NCBI GenBank assembly: GCA_018894105.1
Contig: CM032131.1
Span: 2,568,501-2,632,500, forward strand
Source: Jacaranda mimosifolia
Taxonomy: Eukaryota; Streptophyta; Magnoliopsida; Lamiales; Bignoniaceae
Direction of reading: 5' to 3'
DNA length: 64,000 nucleotides
Made by a program: the position numbers and the translations under genes. Positions 1 through 12,494 of this stretch are shown here, in pieces. The notes under the pieces are model-generated. The model was given only the letters and a program-made list of their open reading frames with translations. It made no database searches and was not told where the DNA came from. Each line of letters starts with the position of its first letter. The first letter of the stretch is position 1.

Positions 1-1274
1 TAACACAAAATTATCACATGACAATACAAATTCGAGTTCACTAAGCTTATAATGGTACTTTCATGTTCCATATCATCTTAAATAACCCAGTTTCTATCAC
101 TTAGGTTCCAAATCCATAAAATCCACAAGTTAGGGTTTTAAATCCTTCAATTAACTCAATTACCCAAAAATCATCATATTTTAATTTGAATTCGGGTCCA
201 CTAAACTATATAATAATCCATGGATGTCACATATATATCCAAATCCTACATCAATTCTTCATTACTTGACATAATACAAGATTCATTAAGTAAAATGGTA
301 CAATATACATATATATAATCCCATTCCAACTCTTTTATCCAAGATTCGATTATTGAAGTTTCAGAATCACAAACCAATAACACTACTGAAACCACTGTGA
401 CGAGCTGAAGATACTGTCTCAGCACCGCCATCGTCGTGCGCCTATGCCAGAATTGACTAAAACCACCACCAAAAGCTGCCTTTCAGCTCAACTAAGCAAA
501 CCCCCAACTCAATTTCATCAAACACTACTGAATTGAAGCCCAATTCAAGCCAAACTTTTCCAATGCCACCATTCGCGACCGCATGGTTTTCTTCCAATTC
601 CACCATAAACGGTGACCCATGCAGAGCCCAGTATACCAAATCACTCCTTGAGCTGAGCTTTACCAACTCCACCACCTAGAAATCCGCTTTCGCCATTGCT
701 CCGCTGGGCCCATCAATCGCCGCCGTGATCGAGGCTTCAATCTCAATTTTCGGCCACTACACCAGTGGGTTTTTGGTGAAAGTGGTATGGTTGAGTTCTA
801 CGTGAAGAGAGGAAGAAAATGGTACCAAATTTGCTAGGTTTTGGTTACCGAAGTAAGGTCGCCGGTGAGAGGGAGTCACGGTGAGGATGATGGGGTTGTG
901 GGTGAAGAATGAAGAAGAAAGGGGGGTTGGAATGCTATATACAATCTTATTTTCTCGAATTAGAAATTGACCCCCAAGATTTTGTTCTTGCTCCCAATTA
1001 AGTCCTCCAAGGTTTTCTTAATCTTCAATTCGGGCCTGGACTAAGTTAGTGCCTTAAATTCACCCATTTAACACGAAATAATTCCATGCAAACCCCTAGA
1101 ATTCCTAAATATGGTCAAATCAAGTCTTTTCTATTTGCAATTTGACCCCAAAACTTCCAATTTTCATGCAATTAAGTCATTTTTATTAATTTTTTAAACT
1201 CTAAAATTTGACCAACCAATATCTAGATTTTTAAATCCTTATTTTCTCAAATATCCAATTTTAGGGGTGTTACA
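1..1274 (-). mobile_element. Partial Del/Tekay-type LTR, cut by window edge
   Basis: This stretch ends in AATTTTAGGGGTGTTACA, the same end seen at 18595, 23551, 27727 and 31585. Read on the minus strand an LTR of this family begins TGTAACACCCC. Segments at 455-530 (ACCACCACCAAAAGCTGCC) and 960-1200 (runs of 'gaccccaaaactt', 'caattaagtc') match the equivalent parts of the element at 24960-31585. The sequence resumes host-like DNA at 1277, which is repeated at 2981, so 1274 is an outer edge and not an LTR/internal junction. The other end lies outside the window, so full element or solo LTR cannot be decided. Short reading frames inside it are not genes. Confidence 0.8.
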
Positions 1275-1298
1275 AGCATGGAGCATTAATTTTTTAGT

Positions 1299-1299
<1 letters not shown>

Positions 1300-1354
<55 letters not shown>
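1300..1354. repeat. Compound (CT)n(TA)n microsatellite
   Basis: About 32 bp of CT followed by about 23 bp of TA. The equivalent tract in copy B (3006-3090) is longer. Confidence 0.95.
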
Positions 1355-1746
1355 ATAAAATATGTTTTGTTTCATAATTTGATATTTTAATCACTAAGAC
1401 ATAGAACTTTCTTTGCAAAAATTGTTTTCAATTGATTTTTTCAAAAGCAATTTTATTACTTTTCATATGTTTAATATTTACATTTTTATGGATCCAATTG
1501 TAACTTATATATTAACTAGCTATGTTTATATTATTTGTTCAAATTAGCTTATAAACCACGCTATTAAGGCAACATATTTATTTCAAATAAAGTAAAATGA
1601 TGGCTAATTTATTTTAATATAATAATTTTGAGATTGCTTACGTTAAGGAATTTTAAAATTTTACCAAATATAACACAACCACTATTGCCTTTATCATTAA
1701 GAATAATTGTTATGTATGTTTTGTTAATCTTTGTGATTGACAAAAA

Positions 1747-1789
<43 letters not shown>
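1747..1789. repeat. Compound (CT)n(AT)n microsatellite
   Basis: CT run of about 20 bp and AT run of about 23 bp; its counterpart in copy B is 3482-3528. Confidence 0.95.
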
Positions 1790-2433
1790 AATGGCTAGTT
1801 TGAGTACGTAAATTTAGATGTTGACATATTTATGCTAAATATTTAATTTTTATTTCATAAATTTAGGCATTGAGTATGGATATTAGTTTTGACCTTCTTT
1901 TTTTTTTTTTTTTTTTTTTTGAAATGGTAAGATTTCTGTAACACTTCTATGTTTAGTCATAAAATTTTTACCTTAATTTAATATTCCCTAAAATATATTT
2001 TATTTCACAATTCAACATTTTAATTATGTTAAGTTCCTTAATCTTAGCCCATAATCCATATAAATAATATATACAAAAACAATTGAACATGTAATACACT
2101 AATATTCAAAGGTACAAAAATATTTTTTTTCTTTTTTCTTCACCTATATAGGATCATTTGCTTGGTGAGTTAAATTCTATTTGTTTTTATTATGCATGTA
2201 TTTTGTAATTATTATATGATTTGCTAATATTAATAGATTTTTATGTTTATGAGTGAGGTTAATTTATAAAAGGAATTCAAAGTCCCGCTTTTGTGGTAAA
2301 TTAAAATTTTATATTTATTTTTTGCTTTTGCATTTTATTTTTTTTTTACTTTCTTTATATTATGGTTTCCCTTTAACCCAAGATTTATTTATTTCTTTAA
2401 CTATTTTGTTAGTTCGATGTTTCAAGAATCTAA

Positions 2434-2935
2434 TACACACACACACACACACATATAAAGTAAAATACCATTTAATCCTATTTTAAGAATGTTTGTTATA
2501 TGACAATGATGTGAATAAGTTACTTTTATCCCTTTTTACCATCTCAACATCTTCCATATATAGTTTACTATAAAAATGAGTTATTTTATTATTAATATAA
2601 AATATTATATTAAATCATTTTTTTTGTAACTCCATATCTAATGATGGTAAGTACTCTATCTATATATTTGACCTTTCATATTAATCTAATATCTATAAAG
2701 TAAAATGTTATTCAACCCTATTTTAAGAATATTTGTTTTGTGGCAATGATGTGAATATGTTATTTTTATCTCCTTTTGCTATCTCAACATCTTCCATATA
2801 TAGTTTACTATAAAAATGAGTTATTTTATTATTAATATAAAATACTATATTAAATGTTTTTTTAGTAACTCCATATCTAATGATGGTAAGTACACCATAT
2901 CTATAAATTTGACTTTCCATATTAATATTTGTATT
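2434..2935. repeat. (CA)n tract and a 240-bp tandem repeat (2 units)
   Basis: A CA run at 2434-2453 is followed by two near-identical units of about 240 bp, 2454-2693 and 2694-2933. Each opens with TATAAAGTAAAAT, carries CTCAACATCTTCCATATATA and ends near ATCTAATGATGGTAAGTAC. The spacer between duplication copies A and B therefore contains its own tandem duplication. No gene is seen. Confidence 0.9.
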
Positions 2936-3004
2936 ATTTATCTCTATACATATTAGTTTATGTATATATAGCTGGTTTGATGCATGGAGCATTAATTTTT
3001 TAGT

Positions 3005-3005
<1 letters not shown>

Positions 3006-3066
<61 letters not shown>

Positions 3067-3090
3067 TATATATATATATGTATATATATA
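3006..3090. repeat. Compound (CT)n(TA)n microsatellite
   Basis: About 57 bp of CT then about 27 bp of imperfect TA; almost twice the CT length of copy A. Confidence 0.95.
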
Positions 3091-3476
3091 ATAAAATATG
3101 TTTTGTTTCATAATTTATTTTTTTAATCACTAAAACTTAGAACTTTCTTTGTAAAAATTATTTTCAATTGATTTTTTCAAAAGAAATTTTATTACTTTTC
3201 ATATGTTTAATATTTATACTTTTATGGATCTAATTATAATTTACATATTAACTAGCTATGTTTACATTATTGGTTCAAATTAGATTATAATCCACATTAT
3301 TAAGGTAACATATTTATTTCAAATAAAGCAAAATGATGGCTAATTTATTTTAAAATAATAATTTTGAAATTGCATATGTTGAGGAATTTTAAAATCTTAC
3401 CAAATATAGTACAATCGTTATTGCCTCTAATCATTAAGAATAATTGTTATGTATGTCTTGTTAACCTTTGTGATTG

Positions 3477-3481
<5 letters not shown>

Positions 3482-3528
<47 letters not shown>
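3482..3528. repeat. Compound (CT)n(TA)n microsatellite
   Basis: Counterpart of 1747-1789 in copy B. Confidence 0.95.
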
Positions 3529-3687
3529 ATAGATGTTAAGTTATTATACAAATGGCTAATATGAGTACATAAATTTAGTTGTTGACATATTTATGCTAAA
3601 TAATTAATTTTTATTTCATAAATTTAGGCATTGAGTATGGATAGTAGTTTTGACCTTTTTTTTTTTTTTTACACTTTGAAATAGTAA

Positions 3688-4160
3688 GGGCTTGTTCGCT
3701 AGCGTTTTGGCCATGTTCTAGAAAAAAATTTGGGAGAATGAGTTTTTGGGAGAAAACTTGGAAAAAGTGTCAAGTGTTTGTTTATGTTTTGGGAAAATAG
3801 GGAAAATGGATTGAGAATGAGTTGTTTGTTTGTTAATGTTTTGGTGGGGGACAAATTTTACTGTAAATGTCAAATCAGTTATTTTTTTGTTGGATTTGTA
3901 GGAAGAAATTATTTTTTTATGTAATGTTTATATAAATATACTTTGATGGTGTGTGTGTATATATATATATATACTTGAGTGTTAGGTAGGGTCAAGGTAG
4001 GGCAAGGGTAGTGTATAGGGTCTTTTTGAGATTAAATTTTGAGGGTTTTTTGGGTATAAATTTTTTGTGTTTTGGGAAAATGATCGGAGAATGTATATAT
4101 TTTTTGGGATTGTTTTGGGAGTTGGGAAATTTTTTTTCCAAAATGCTAGTGAACAAAGCC
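3688..4160. mobile_element. Tourist-like (PIF/Harbinger) MITE
   Basis: Terminal inverted repeats GGGCTTGTTCGCTAGCG and (reverse complement of the right end) GGCTTTGTTCACTAGCA flank 473 bp without coding capacity. A TAA target duplication sits at 3685-3687 and 4161-4163. In duplication copy A the site reads 'atggtaagattt' with a single TAA, which confirms insertion. The TAA/TTA duplication and GGGCTTGTT-type ends are typical of PIF/Harbinger MITEs. Interior phrases such as TTGGGAGAATGAG recur inverted in the larger element at 9353-12294. Confidence 0.88.
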
Positions 4161-4836
4161 TAAGACTTTCTATAACACTTCTAAGTTTAGTCCGAAAAAT
4201 TTTACCTTAATTTAATATTTCCTAAAATATATTTCATTCCACAATTCGACATTTTAATTATGTTAAGTTCCTTAATCTTAGCTCATAATCCATATAAATA
4301 ATATATACTAAAAACAACTGAACATGTAATACACTAATATTTAAAGTTACGAAAATATTTTTTTCCTTTTTCTTAACCTCTATAGGATCATTTGCTTAAG
4401 TTAAATTCTATTTGTTTTATTATGCATGTATTTTGTAATTATTGTATGATTTACTAATATTAATAGATTTTTATGTTTATGAGTCAGGTTAATTTATAAA
4501 AGGAATTCAAAGTCTCAATTTTGTGGTAAATTAAAATTTTATATTTATTTTTTGCTTTTATTATTATTTTTTACTTTCTTTATATTATGATTTTTCTTTA
4601 ACCAATGATTTATTTATTTATTTATTTAGTTATTTTGTTAGTTTCGATGTTTCAAGAATATTTATAATAAGATTTTTGTTAGTTTTTTATAAATTACTAT
4701 TTTTGTTCAATATTTATAGTATTTATAATTATTACGTGGTGCGACACATGGGATCAGAACTAGTTTTCATAGTAACTACGTGCGCATCATGAATTTGAAC
4801 TACAATTTTTTGAATGAATTATATATCACCACGCTT

Positions 4837-6942
4837 AACTGTAAAAAAAAAATAGCCATGAAAAAAACTAAATGACAACATGAAAATTATCAGTAATGAT
4901 ATATATTGTGATAATAACTTTTATTTTATCATTAATTATGCTTTTTAAATAGTAGTAGTTTTTGTTGAATTAGTATTTTTAAGTTGTCATTGTTAATAAT
5001 TAATAACACATGTATAGTGAAAACTCAATGATAGAAAAAATCATCACAATATGTTATGATGCCATTTTTATGTTCATCATTAGCGGTCACTAATTATTAA
5101 CATTAATGACAAATTAAATACAAATTTTGTTGCTACAGAATTTTAGGGAAGAGATTTGGTAACTTTGAAAACTCCAACACTATCATCTAATTAATATTCA
5201 ACCTAATGACTGGTCACTCCTTTTCTATTTTGATCTAAAATTTTTAAGATCAAACAAAGGCGAATAACAATTTGTCGCTCTCCCTACCCTCAACTCTATC
5301 TATGGTACCATATACCTTGTTCCGGAAACTATGAAAATATATACTTTTCTCACTTTAACTGAGAAATTGTAATTTTTCTCTAATTTTAATTACCTCTCTT
5401 TTTAAAACACTTAAAAAAATATTGAAATTAATTTTGAATATATTTTGAATTTATTAATATGGAGCAGCTAATCTAGATGAAGTCAATTACATACTGACAT
5501 AATAGAATTTTGTACTTCGATATGATGATATAGAAAATAATTTTTATCCTTTAATTATCATAAATACATGGGTTAAATTCATTTTACCCTCCTATGCTAT
5601 GGGGTATGCATCAAATATCCTCTCATGTACTTTCAAAACCTTCAAATATCCTCTCATGTACTTTTTTTTTTTTTGTAGACAAATCTATCATTAGCACCCG
5701 TACTAGCAAAACCTTTAAATACGCCGCTCAAACTTTTTTACTTTTAGAAAAGTAATGGTTGTTTAGCTAATATAGTACTAAAATTATTTTCTCTTTACAC
5801 ATATGATCATTGAAAAATTTTATGTCCAAAATACCATTGTAATTTACTATATAATATTCAAGTTCCTTACTTCAATGTTGTTACTTTCATTTTGGGACTT
5901 AAAGTATCATCTAACTCCTAATCCAACAAAAATATTAAATCATTTCATTTTTTTAAAAAGAACATTAAACAACTCTGTTTTAATATAGAACATATGAGAC
6001 CAATAAAATAGAGGCTGCTTATGCAGAAAAAATACATGGGACCATTATACATATTTTTATGTTGTAACTGTTTGTCTAAAATTTTTCAAATTTGCATTCC
6101 TTTTGGGATATAAAAAATGTATAATAATATGTAGGGTTTTATTATATTTCATTTATAATTTATCATTTACTTTATAAAAAAAAAAGCCACGTATCCTAAT
6201 TTTTTATACTATTTAGTTATTTTTTGAGGTTAAATCAGTAATTTACTGTAGAGTTTTAACACCGTCAGCTATTTTTCTAATGGCAAATGACGTTGAAGGG
6301 GGTATTTGAAGATTTTTGGTGGTATAGGGGGTATTTGACACGCTTGAGGGTGGTATTTGAAAGTTTTAAAAGTACATTGGGGTATTTGATACGTACCCCA
6401 TAGTACAGGGGATAAAATGAATTTAACCCTTATAATAATGAAACTTAAATTTTTTTTTTCAACTTAAGAGTATAAAATAATCAATTTACGCAACAAAAAA
6501 CTATAATATTAGTGACAAAATAATAAGTGACAAAATAAAAATTGTCACTAATAACATGCATTGAATGGTAATAACTTTTATCTTGTCATTAATGATAATT
6601 TTTAAATGACAAGAATTTTTTATCTTGTCACAGAATGACTCGGTTGTGACAATAATTAATGTTTTAAGTTGTCACAATTAACAATTAGTGACACCCCTAT
6701 AGTAACAACTTAGTGACAATAAAAATTGTCACTATAATTTGTGACAAAATTTTCATTGTCACCATAGGTGTGTCACTAATTGTCTTTGATGACAACTTTA
6801 ACACTATTCTTGTCACTATTTAGTTCGTAAAAATCATTAAGGTGACAAAACTAAATTTTTTGTCACATAATATACATAATTAGTGATAACTTTTGTATTG
6901 TCACTTACTATTTTGCCACTAATTTATCTTTTTCTTGTAGTG
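4837..6942. mobile_element. CACTA-type element (degenerate left end)
   Basis: The right end TTTTTCTTGTAGTG (to 6942) is a standard CACTA terminus. The left end AACTGTAAAAAAAAAAT at 4837 is a degraded counterpart. Flanks CTT (left) and CTA (right) match at two of three bases. Both sub-terminal zones (4860-5140 and 6480-6920) are crowded with TTGTCAC/GTGACAA and TCATTA motifs in both orientations, as expected of CACTA sub-terminal transposase-binding repeats. No transposase frame survives, and a MULE-like MITE at 5570-6429 is nested inside. The left boundary is uncertain. Confidence 0.65.
5570..6429. mobile_element. Mutator-like MITE nested in CACTA
   Basis: Long terminal inverted repeats: the left end GGGTTAAATTCATTTTACCC and the right end, reverse-complemented GGGTTAAATTCATTTTATCC, remain alignable for about 50 bp through CTATGGGGTA(T/C)G and TATCAAATA. 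The ends resemble those of plant Mutator-type MITEs. I could not find a convincing 9-bp target duplication. The internal ~750 bp has no gene; a 61-codon frame at 5803 looks like chance. Confidence 0.75.
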
Positions 6943-7324
6943 CTAATTAACTAGACCAACTATAAAATGACATATATAACTGAAGTTTATATATATTTTA
7001 CCATGTAAAATAGTTTTTTTGTTTGATAATTTGATTTTATTATTAGTTGTTATCAATTAAATACTACTCTTAAACTATTTTAAATGGTATTAAATATATA
7101 ATCACCCCCCCTCCCTCCCACCCACCCAAAAAAATCCACATAGGTGAATTGGCATAGCAAGTAATTATGCATATTCTTTCATAAGCTAGTAACTTTGACG
7201 GAAAGGGATGTTTCATTGTAAAAAGTTTTTGAAATTATGAGTACAATGGGACGACTATTCACTCAAAACACAAGATGATTCCTTGTAACTATTTCAATGT
7301 TTTAGGAACTATTTCAATGTTTTA
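6943..7324. other. Intergenic, no gene seen
   Basis: AT-rich spacer between the CACTA and a MULE. It contains a C-rich run (7103-7125) and, at 7287-7326, a perfect tandem pair of 20 bp (unit begins AACTATTTCAATG) ending at the MULE edge. Confidence 0.8.
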
Positions 7325-8767
7325 GGGAAAATCACATAATTAGTTCTTAAAATTTTACTTTAAAATCATTTTAATTCTTAATCTTTAAAAATTTGTCTTT
7401 TATTCCCTAACGTTAATATATCATTTCACTTTAGTCCCTAAAATTATTTTCCAATAATTTTTGGCTAAAAAATTGATTGGATTTGATATTTTTAGGGGTA
7501 AAATTGTTAATTTATAGTTTTATGTTCCAATTTAGTCCCTATGTCACTTTTTTTTTATAGAAAAAATTGCATTTTACCCCCTATAAAAATAAAAAAGGGC
7601 CTTATGAATAAAAAAACGCGCAAAACCTCCTTATATTTTGAAATTATGCACACCGTCTCCCACTCATAATTTAACATATAAATTTGATCCCTAATTACAC
7701 ACACCGTCTCCCACACCCCAACTGCCCCATTGTCACCCTATGATGTTTGGCCATGGTAGCTACCTCTAGCAAATGGAAAAAAATATTTTTTTAATCTTAT
7801 AAGATTTCTCATCTTTCAATTTTGTCCTATATGTTACGTAATTTTAAATTTAGTCCTATAAGTTAAAATTTTTTTGCACATTTAGTCCAAAAGTTACCAA
7901 AATCTTATAAAATGGCCTAAAATACTAATGTGGCATGTCTGAATTTGGGGATTTTTGCTTAGGTGGCAAATTTCTAGTTGACATGGCAATTTTTTTGTCT
8001 TTTTGGAAAAAAAAAATCTTTGCATACTTGGATTTTTGTTAGTAATATTATTTTTAATATATTATTAATAATAATACTAATAATATTAAATAATTATGTT
8101 ATCATAATAATACTATTATCATCATTGATAATATTAATCTTATTATTCTTATGATTAATTATATTAATAATAAAATTAATCTAATATTTATTAGTATCAT
8201 GTATTATTAGTAATATTATAATAATAATAAATTATTATATTAATAATATTTAAAATATTATTAATACTACATATTATGAATATAATTAAAATTATTATAA
8301 TATAATCTTTATTATTATTAATATATTACTAATCATATAATTATTAATTATAATATTATCACAAATGATATTAATATATCATTAATATATTATTAAATAT
8401 TTATAATAATATGAGTGTATGACTAATATTAGTATCAATTATATATACACATATATTATACACAAATATATATACACACTTGTACATATATTTATAGAGA
8501 AAAAAGAAAAAAAGTAACATAATGACTAAATTGGAACATAAAACCTTAGACAGGGATTAAAGTGAAACATAAAACTATAAATTAACAATTTTGTCCTTGA
8601 AAATGTCAAACCTAGTCAACTTTCCAGCTAAAAATTGCCGAAAAATAATTTTGGAGACTAAAGTGAAATGATGTATTAACATTAGGGACTAAAAGATAAA
8701 TTTTTAAAAATTGAGGACTAAAGTGATTTTAAAGTAAAACTTTAGGAACTAATTATGTAATTTGTCC
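7325..8767. mobile_element. Mutator-like element with ~230-bp inverted arms
   Basis: The left arm starts GGGAAAATCACATAATTAG and the right arm, reverse-complemented, GGACAAATTACATAATTAG. The arms stay alignable for roughly 230 bp (about 7325-7552 and 8516-8767), sharing phrases such as TTAGTCCCTAA and AATTGTTAATTTATAGTTTT. The right arm has an extra partial duplication around 8540-8570. The interior holds other MULE-type arms ('attttaccccctataaaaat', 'tttagtcctataagtt') and an extremely AT-rich core of ATTATTAATAAT at 8040-8410. No transposase frame and no matching 9-bp target duplication were seen. Confidence 0.78.
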
Positions 8768-8899
8768 TATAATCAACTTTCAAAATTTTGAAAATAAACA
8801 TAGAAATATTAAAAAATAAATTACAATATCATAATTAAAGGAATCAACTATATATATTTTCATAATTTAAAAAGGCAAATGATACCAGCCATACGCTAA

Positions 8900-9235
8900 G
8901 AGCTCATTTGCTTGCTTTGATATTGTATGATAAATACACAATTCAAGTAAATTTCAATGTTTTGTTCATTTTTAGAAACCCTTGATACAGTTAAGGCCCG
9001 ACATACATTTAAGGCCAAACTTGGCTTGTGTATCAAGGCTATGGGTGTGATATATTTTCCAACCTAAGTTAGAAATAAATTATATTTTATCAAATGGAAT
9101 AATCATGCCAAGCAAACAATCAAAGTTGAATATCAAATTATTTAAAATATGCAAACAAACATTAGATAGAATACACAATAACCCACTATTTATCCTAGTC
9201 ATATCATGATCTAAACACACCAAGTAAACGAACTC
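8900..9235. mobile_element. Tourist-like (PIF/Harbinger) MITE, 336 bp
   Basis: The left end GAGCTCATTTGCTTG pairs with the right end, reverse-complemented GAGTTCGTTTACTTG. The element is flanked by a TAA target duplication at 8897-8899 and 9236-9238. Non-coding. Confidence 0.85.
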
Positions 9236-9352
9236 TAATTTGACTAGAAAAATCTACTCCACATCCGATTCGGTCAAGCCGACAAATGATACTGTGCCAT
9301 ATGAAAAATCAAATTTATAATTAAATAATGGCCCAATTTAGTTTCCAACTAA

Positions 9353-12294
9353 GCCATGGCTTTGTTTGGTTGCAAACCCCCAATGCATTTTTCAACTCCC
9401 AAAATTTAAACAAATAAACACTACACATTCCTCAATTCCACTTCCAAAATACAAAATTTATTCCCAAAAAATCCCTACTATCCCCAACTCCACACCATTT
9501 CCCAAGCCACCACACATTCACTACAAGAGAAATAGGATTTAATGGCACTAAAAAGTGCCACTTAAATAATGTTATAGTGACAATTTTATATTTAATGGCA
9601 TTTTTTAAAAATTCCATTTATAGCGGTGTAGGTAAAGGTATAATGTCACTATTTTAATTGTATTGTGGCATTAATAAAATGCAACAAGAAACACATTAAA
9701 TGACATTTTAAAATATCACAAAAATTTCATTGAATGACATCTCAAAATGTCACATTCTTTTGTTAAAGTGATATGGTAATATGCCACAAAAGATGCATAT
9801 AGTAACATACTAAAATGCCACAAGAAGTTTATTTTGATGACATTTTAAAATGCCATGGAAAATATAATAAGTGACATATTAAAATGCCACAAAAATATCT
9901 TTGAATGACATAATAACATGCCATAAAAAATGCAATAAATGATATGCTAAAATGCCATAAAAGATATTTTCACTGATATGTAAACATGCCACAAAATTGT
10001 ATATTAGTGGCATGTCAAAATGCTGCAAAAAAAAGATTTAGCTAACACTTTGAAATGACACAATATTTATAAATTGTTGCATTACAAAATGTCACCAAAA
10101 AATACCTTTTGTGGCACTTTAACTTGTCAAAATATTTATATTAGTTACTTTAGTAGTGTCCCAAAAGAATTATTTTCTGACATTTCAAAGTACCCAAAAA
10201 ACTTATAAAATGAACTTTTTACATGCCACTTTAAATCTATAATATTAATTTCAAGCACTAATAGTATCTATTTATTTAATAGGCAAAATTAAATTCTTTT
10301 AAAAATAAAATAACATAACAATCTTTATTCTTTATTTTATTAACCCAAAAAAAATGGAGCAAAGGAGACATTTGGGATTAAATGAAATAATTAAATAAAC
10401 ATAAGTTCTTAGTAATATTACTAATCAATAACATCTCCAAAGGTTGTAGTCTATTAAATCTAACAAAAATAAATAGCTCTATTAGAAGACTAGAAACCAA
10501 AGGTGCTTCAAATTTAGTGAATATTCAAAAATCATCAAAATCCAAGACTTGAAATGATATATCTTCGAAAAGCATTTGAATCATCCATAAAGGCGAGAAT
10601 CTACATCCTTTGAGATCTGCACAAGTAGGGCAATAATATAAATATGTAATTGTTATTATATAAAATTTGTAATTATATAAAGCAATAAGATTAATATTTT
10701 ATAAAACTTAAGAGATTGTCAATACATACCACAAAAGCTTTTGGCCAAGCACGCGACTATGGCTGCTGTAGTTGCTCTTGTATTGGATTGCTCTCTCCCT
10801 TGGAAAGAAGAAATGCGTAAAGGTAATGGGTCTTATTGGTGGGAGAATTTCATGGTGTATAACAAAGATGTTAGGAATGATGAATTCTATAATATTATTG
10901 CAATTATAACAAAGAAGTTCACGAAGTATCAAATATATTCACAAATTTTGCAATTATATATATACACATATTATCTATTCTATACTATTTCTTCCACGGT
11001 AACATCAAATCCCATGGCACATAATGATATTACAAAAGAAAAAAAAAAGAAAAAAAACTATCAAATGAGGAGACTCATACCTTCAAGAAATAGTTTAAGT
11101 CTTCAAGTTTGAGTTCGATTAAAATTTACAAGCACTTTGAATAAAGCTATATTTTCCCTCCAACCTTATTTTTATCATCCCTCCAACAATTTGAATGGTC
11201 TCTTTCCAATATATTACATATTTTTTATTTTGACAGAATTTAACACATTACCATAATTGATGATTGAGCATAGGGAAAGGTAAATCAAAATCTTATTAAT
11301 TGTTATCCACTTCCATGTTAGAAAAGGATTAAAATGTAATGTTACAAATGATAATTTCACTACCTTAATGGTTAAGTTGTTAAATATAGAAGGATCTTTA
11401 ATGAAATTATTAATTAAAAAAATGAAATTTAAAAGAATGTAAAAAATCATTAAGTTAGTGTAATTAAATATGTTGTGGCATTTTCTACAAAATGACACTA
11501 TAACATGATATAAGTGTCATTTTTAATAACAATTGATGACACTTAGTTAAATGCCTTTAAAACCCATTTAGGTTGGCATGTTCAATCAAATGCTACTATT
11601 TTATTTGATATTTATTAATTAAACGTCACAAAATATTACCTTCAGTGTCATTTCTTAACAAATATCACTATAATAGTATTGCGTGTCATTGTGTTATAAA
11701 ATGCCACCAAATGAATGTCACTAGATTATTTATGACATTTTTTTTTTCAAATGACATTATAAATAACTGTAAGTGACATTTTAAGAAAAAGAATTAGGTG
11801 ACACTAATTAAGTGCCTTTAAAATACATTTATGATGGCATTTTCAATCAAATGTCACCATTTTATTTGTTATTCATTAATCAAATGTCACTAAATATTAT
11901 TTTATAGTGACATTGTTTTGTAATTGCCACCACATTACTTTTATATGGCATTACTTTATAAAGTGTCGCTAAGTTAGTGCCACTAAAGGCCATTTTTCTT
12001 GTAGTGATTCTTTCATCATTACTAATATATACATATATTACCACTCATACAATCTATATATACACATATATAAACAATTTAAAAATATTCATTTCACCCC
12101 CAAACTCAACAAAAAAGTTATTGATGTGACATCTTGTCCCCCAAAACACAAACAAACAAATCATTTTCTCTTAATTTATTATCAAAAAACACAAACAAAC
12201 AACTATCACATTCCTCAATCCCACTACCCAAAATTCATTCTCCCAAAATATTTTGGGAGAATGGCCCAATTCAGAACCAAACATAGCCCATGGT
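9353..12294. mobile_element. PIF/Harbinger-like element split by a CACTA
   Basis: The left end GCCATGGCTTTGTTTGGTT (from 9353) and the right end, reverse-complemented ACCATGGGCTATGTTTGGTT (to 12294), form terminal inverted repeats with TAA on both outer sides (9350-9352, 12295-12297). Without the nested CACTA (9519-12006) it is about 450 bp, like the MITE at 3688. Matching inner phrases (CATTCCTCAATTCCAC and CATTCCTCAATCCCAC) occur in the same orientation in the two halves, and AATGGCCCAATT precedes both ends. The structure may therefore be two related MITEs side by side and not one. Confidence 0.6.
9519..12006. mobile_element. Non-autonomous CACTA (En/Spm-like) transposon
   Basis: Ends CACTACAAGAGAAAT (left) and TTTTTCTTGTAGTG (right) are flanked by a perfect 3-bp target duplication ATT (9516-9518, 12007-12009). 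Both ends are dense with sub-terminal repeats built on GTGGCATTTT/AAAATGCCAC and TGACATTTT, about every 30-60 bp (9540-10200; 11460-11990). The 2.5-kb element lacks a recognisable transposase. A less AT-rich core at 10535-11110 holds overlapping 123-codon (+) and 74-codon (-) frames that I could not assign; it may be a captured or residual gene fragment. Confidence 0.88.
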
Positions 12295-12494
12295 TAACCC
12301 ATCCTCCTTCCTCGGAATGTCATCACTCATTTGGAAAGAATAGGAAATTTAGGAATAGTCCCAAAATACCAAACAAGAAGAGAAAAGTCGAGCAGTCTCA
12401 AAATTCTTCATCGTAAATTCCAAGTTCCAACGACCAAACACAAAATTCTTATGAGAAACCTCATTCCTTCACAATTTAAACCAAAACCCCAGAA

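Larger units (their letters stand above)
1277..2431. repeat. Segmental duplication, copy A
   Basis: Starts GCATGGAGCATTAATTTTT and is repeated at 2981 with many small differences: the same order of CT/TA microsatellite, 'ataaaatatgttttgtttcataattt', a second CT/TA microsatellite, a poly-T tract, and an end at 'gatgtttcaagaat'. The retrotransposon LTR at 1-1274 abuts its left edge. No coding capacity is visible. The repeat may be an old element or a tandem duplication of intergenic DNA. Confidence 0.85.
2981..4658. repeat. Segmental duplication, copy B
   Basis: Second copy of 1277-2431, in the same orientation. It is about 520 bp longer, nearly all because of a 473-bp MITE at 3688-4160 that is absent from copy A. 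Copy A therefore gives the empty-site sequence for that insertion. No coding capacity is visible. Confidence 0.85.

Noticed and set aside
2723..3130. 135-codon minus-strand frame rich in Arg-Glu
   Set aside because: Its core is a translated CT microsatellite (RERERE), with no gene context.
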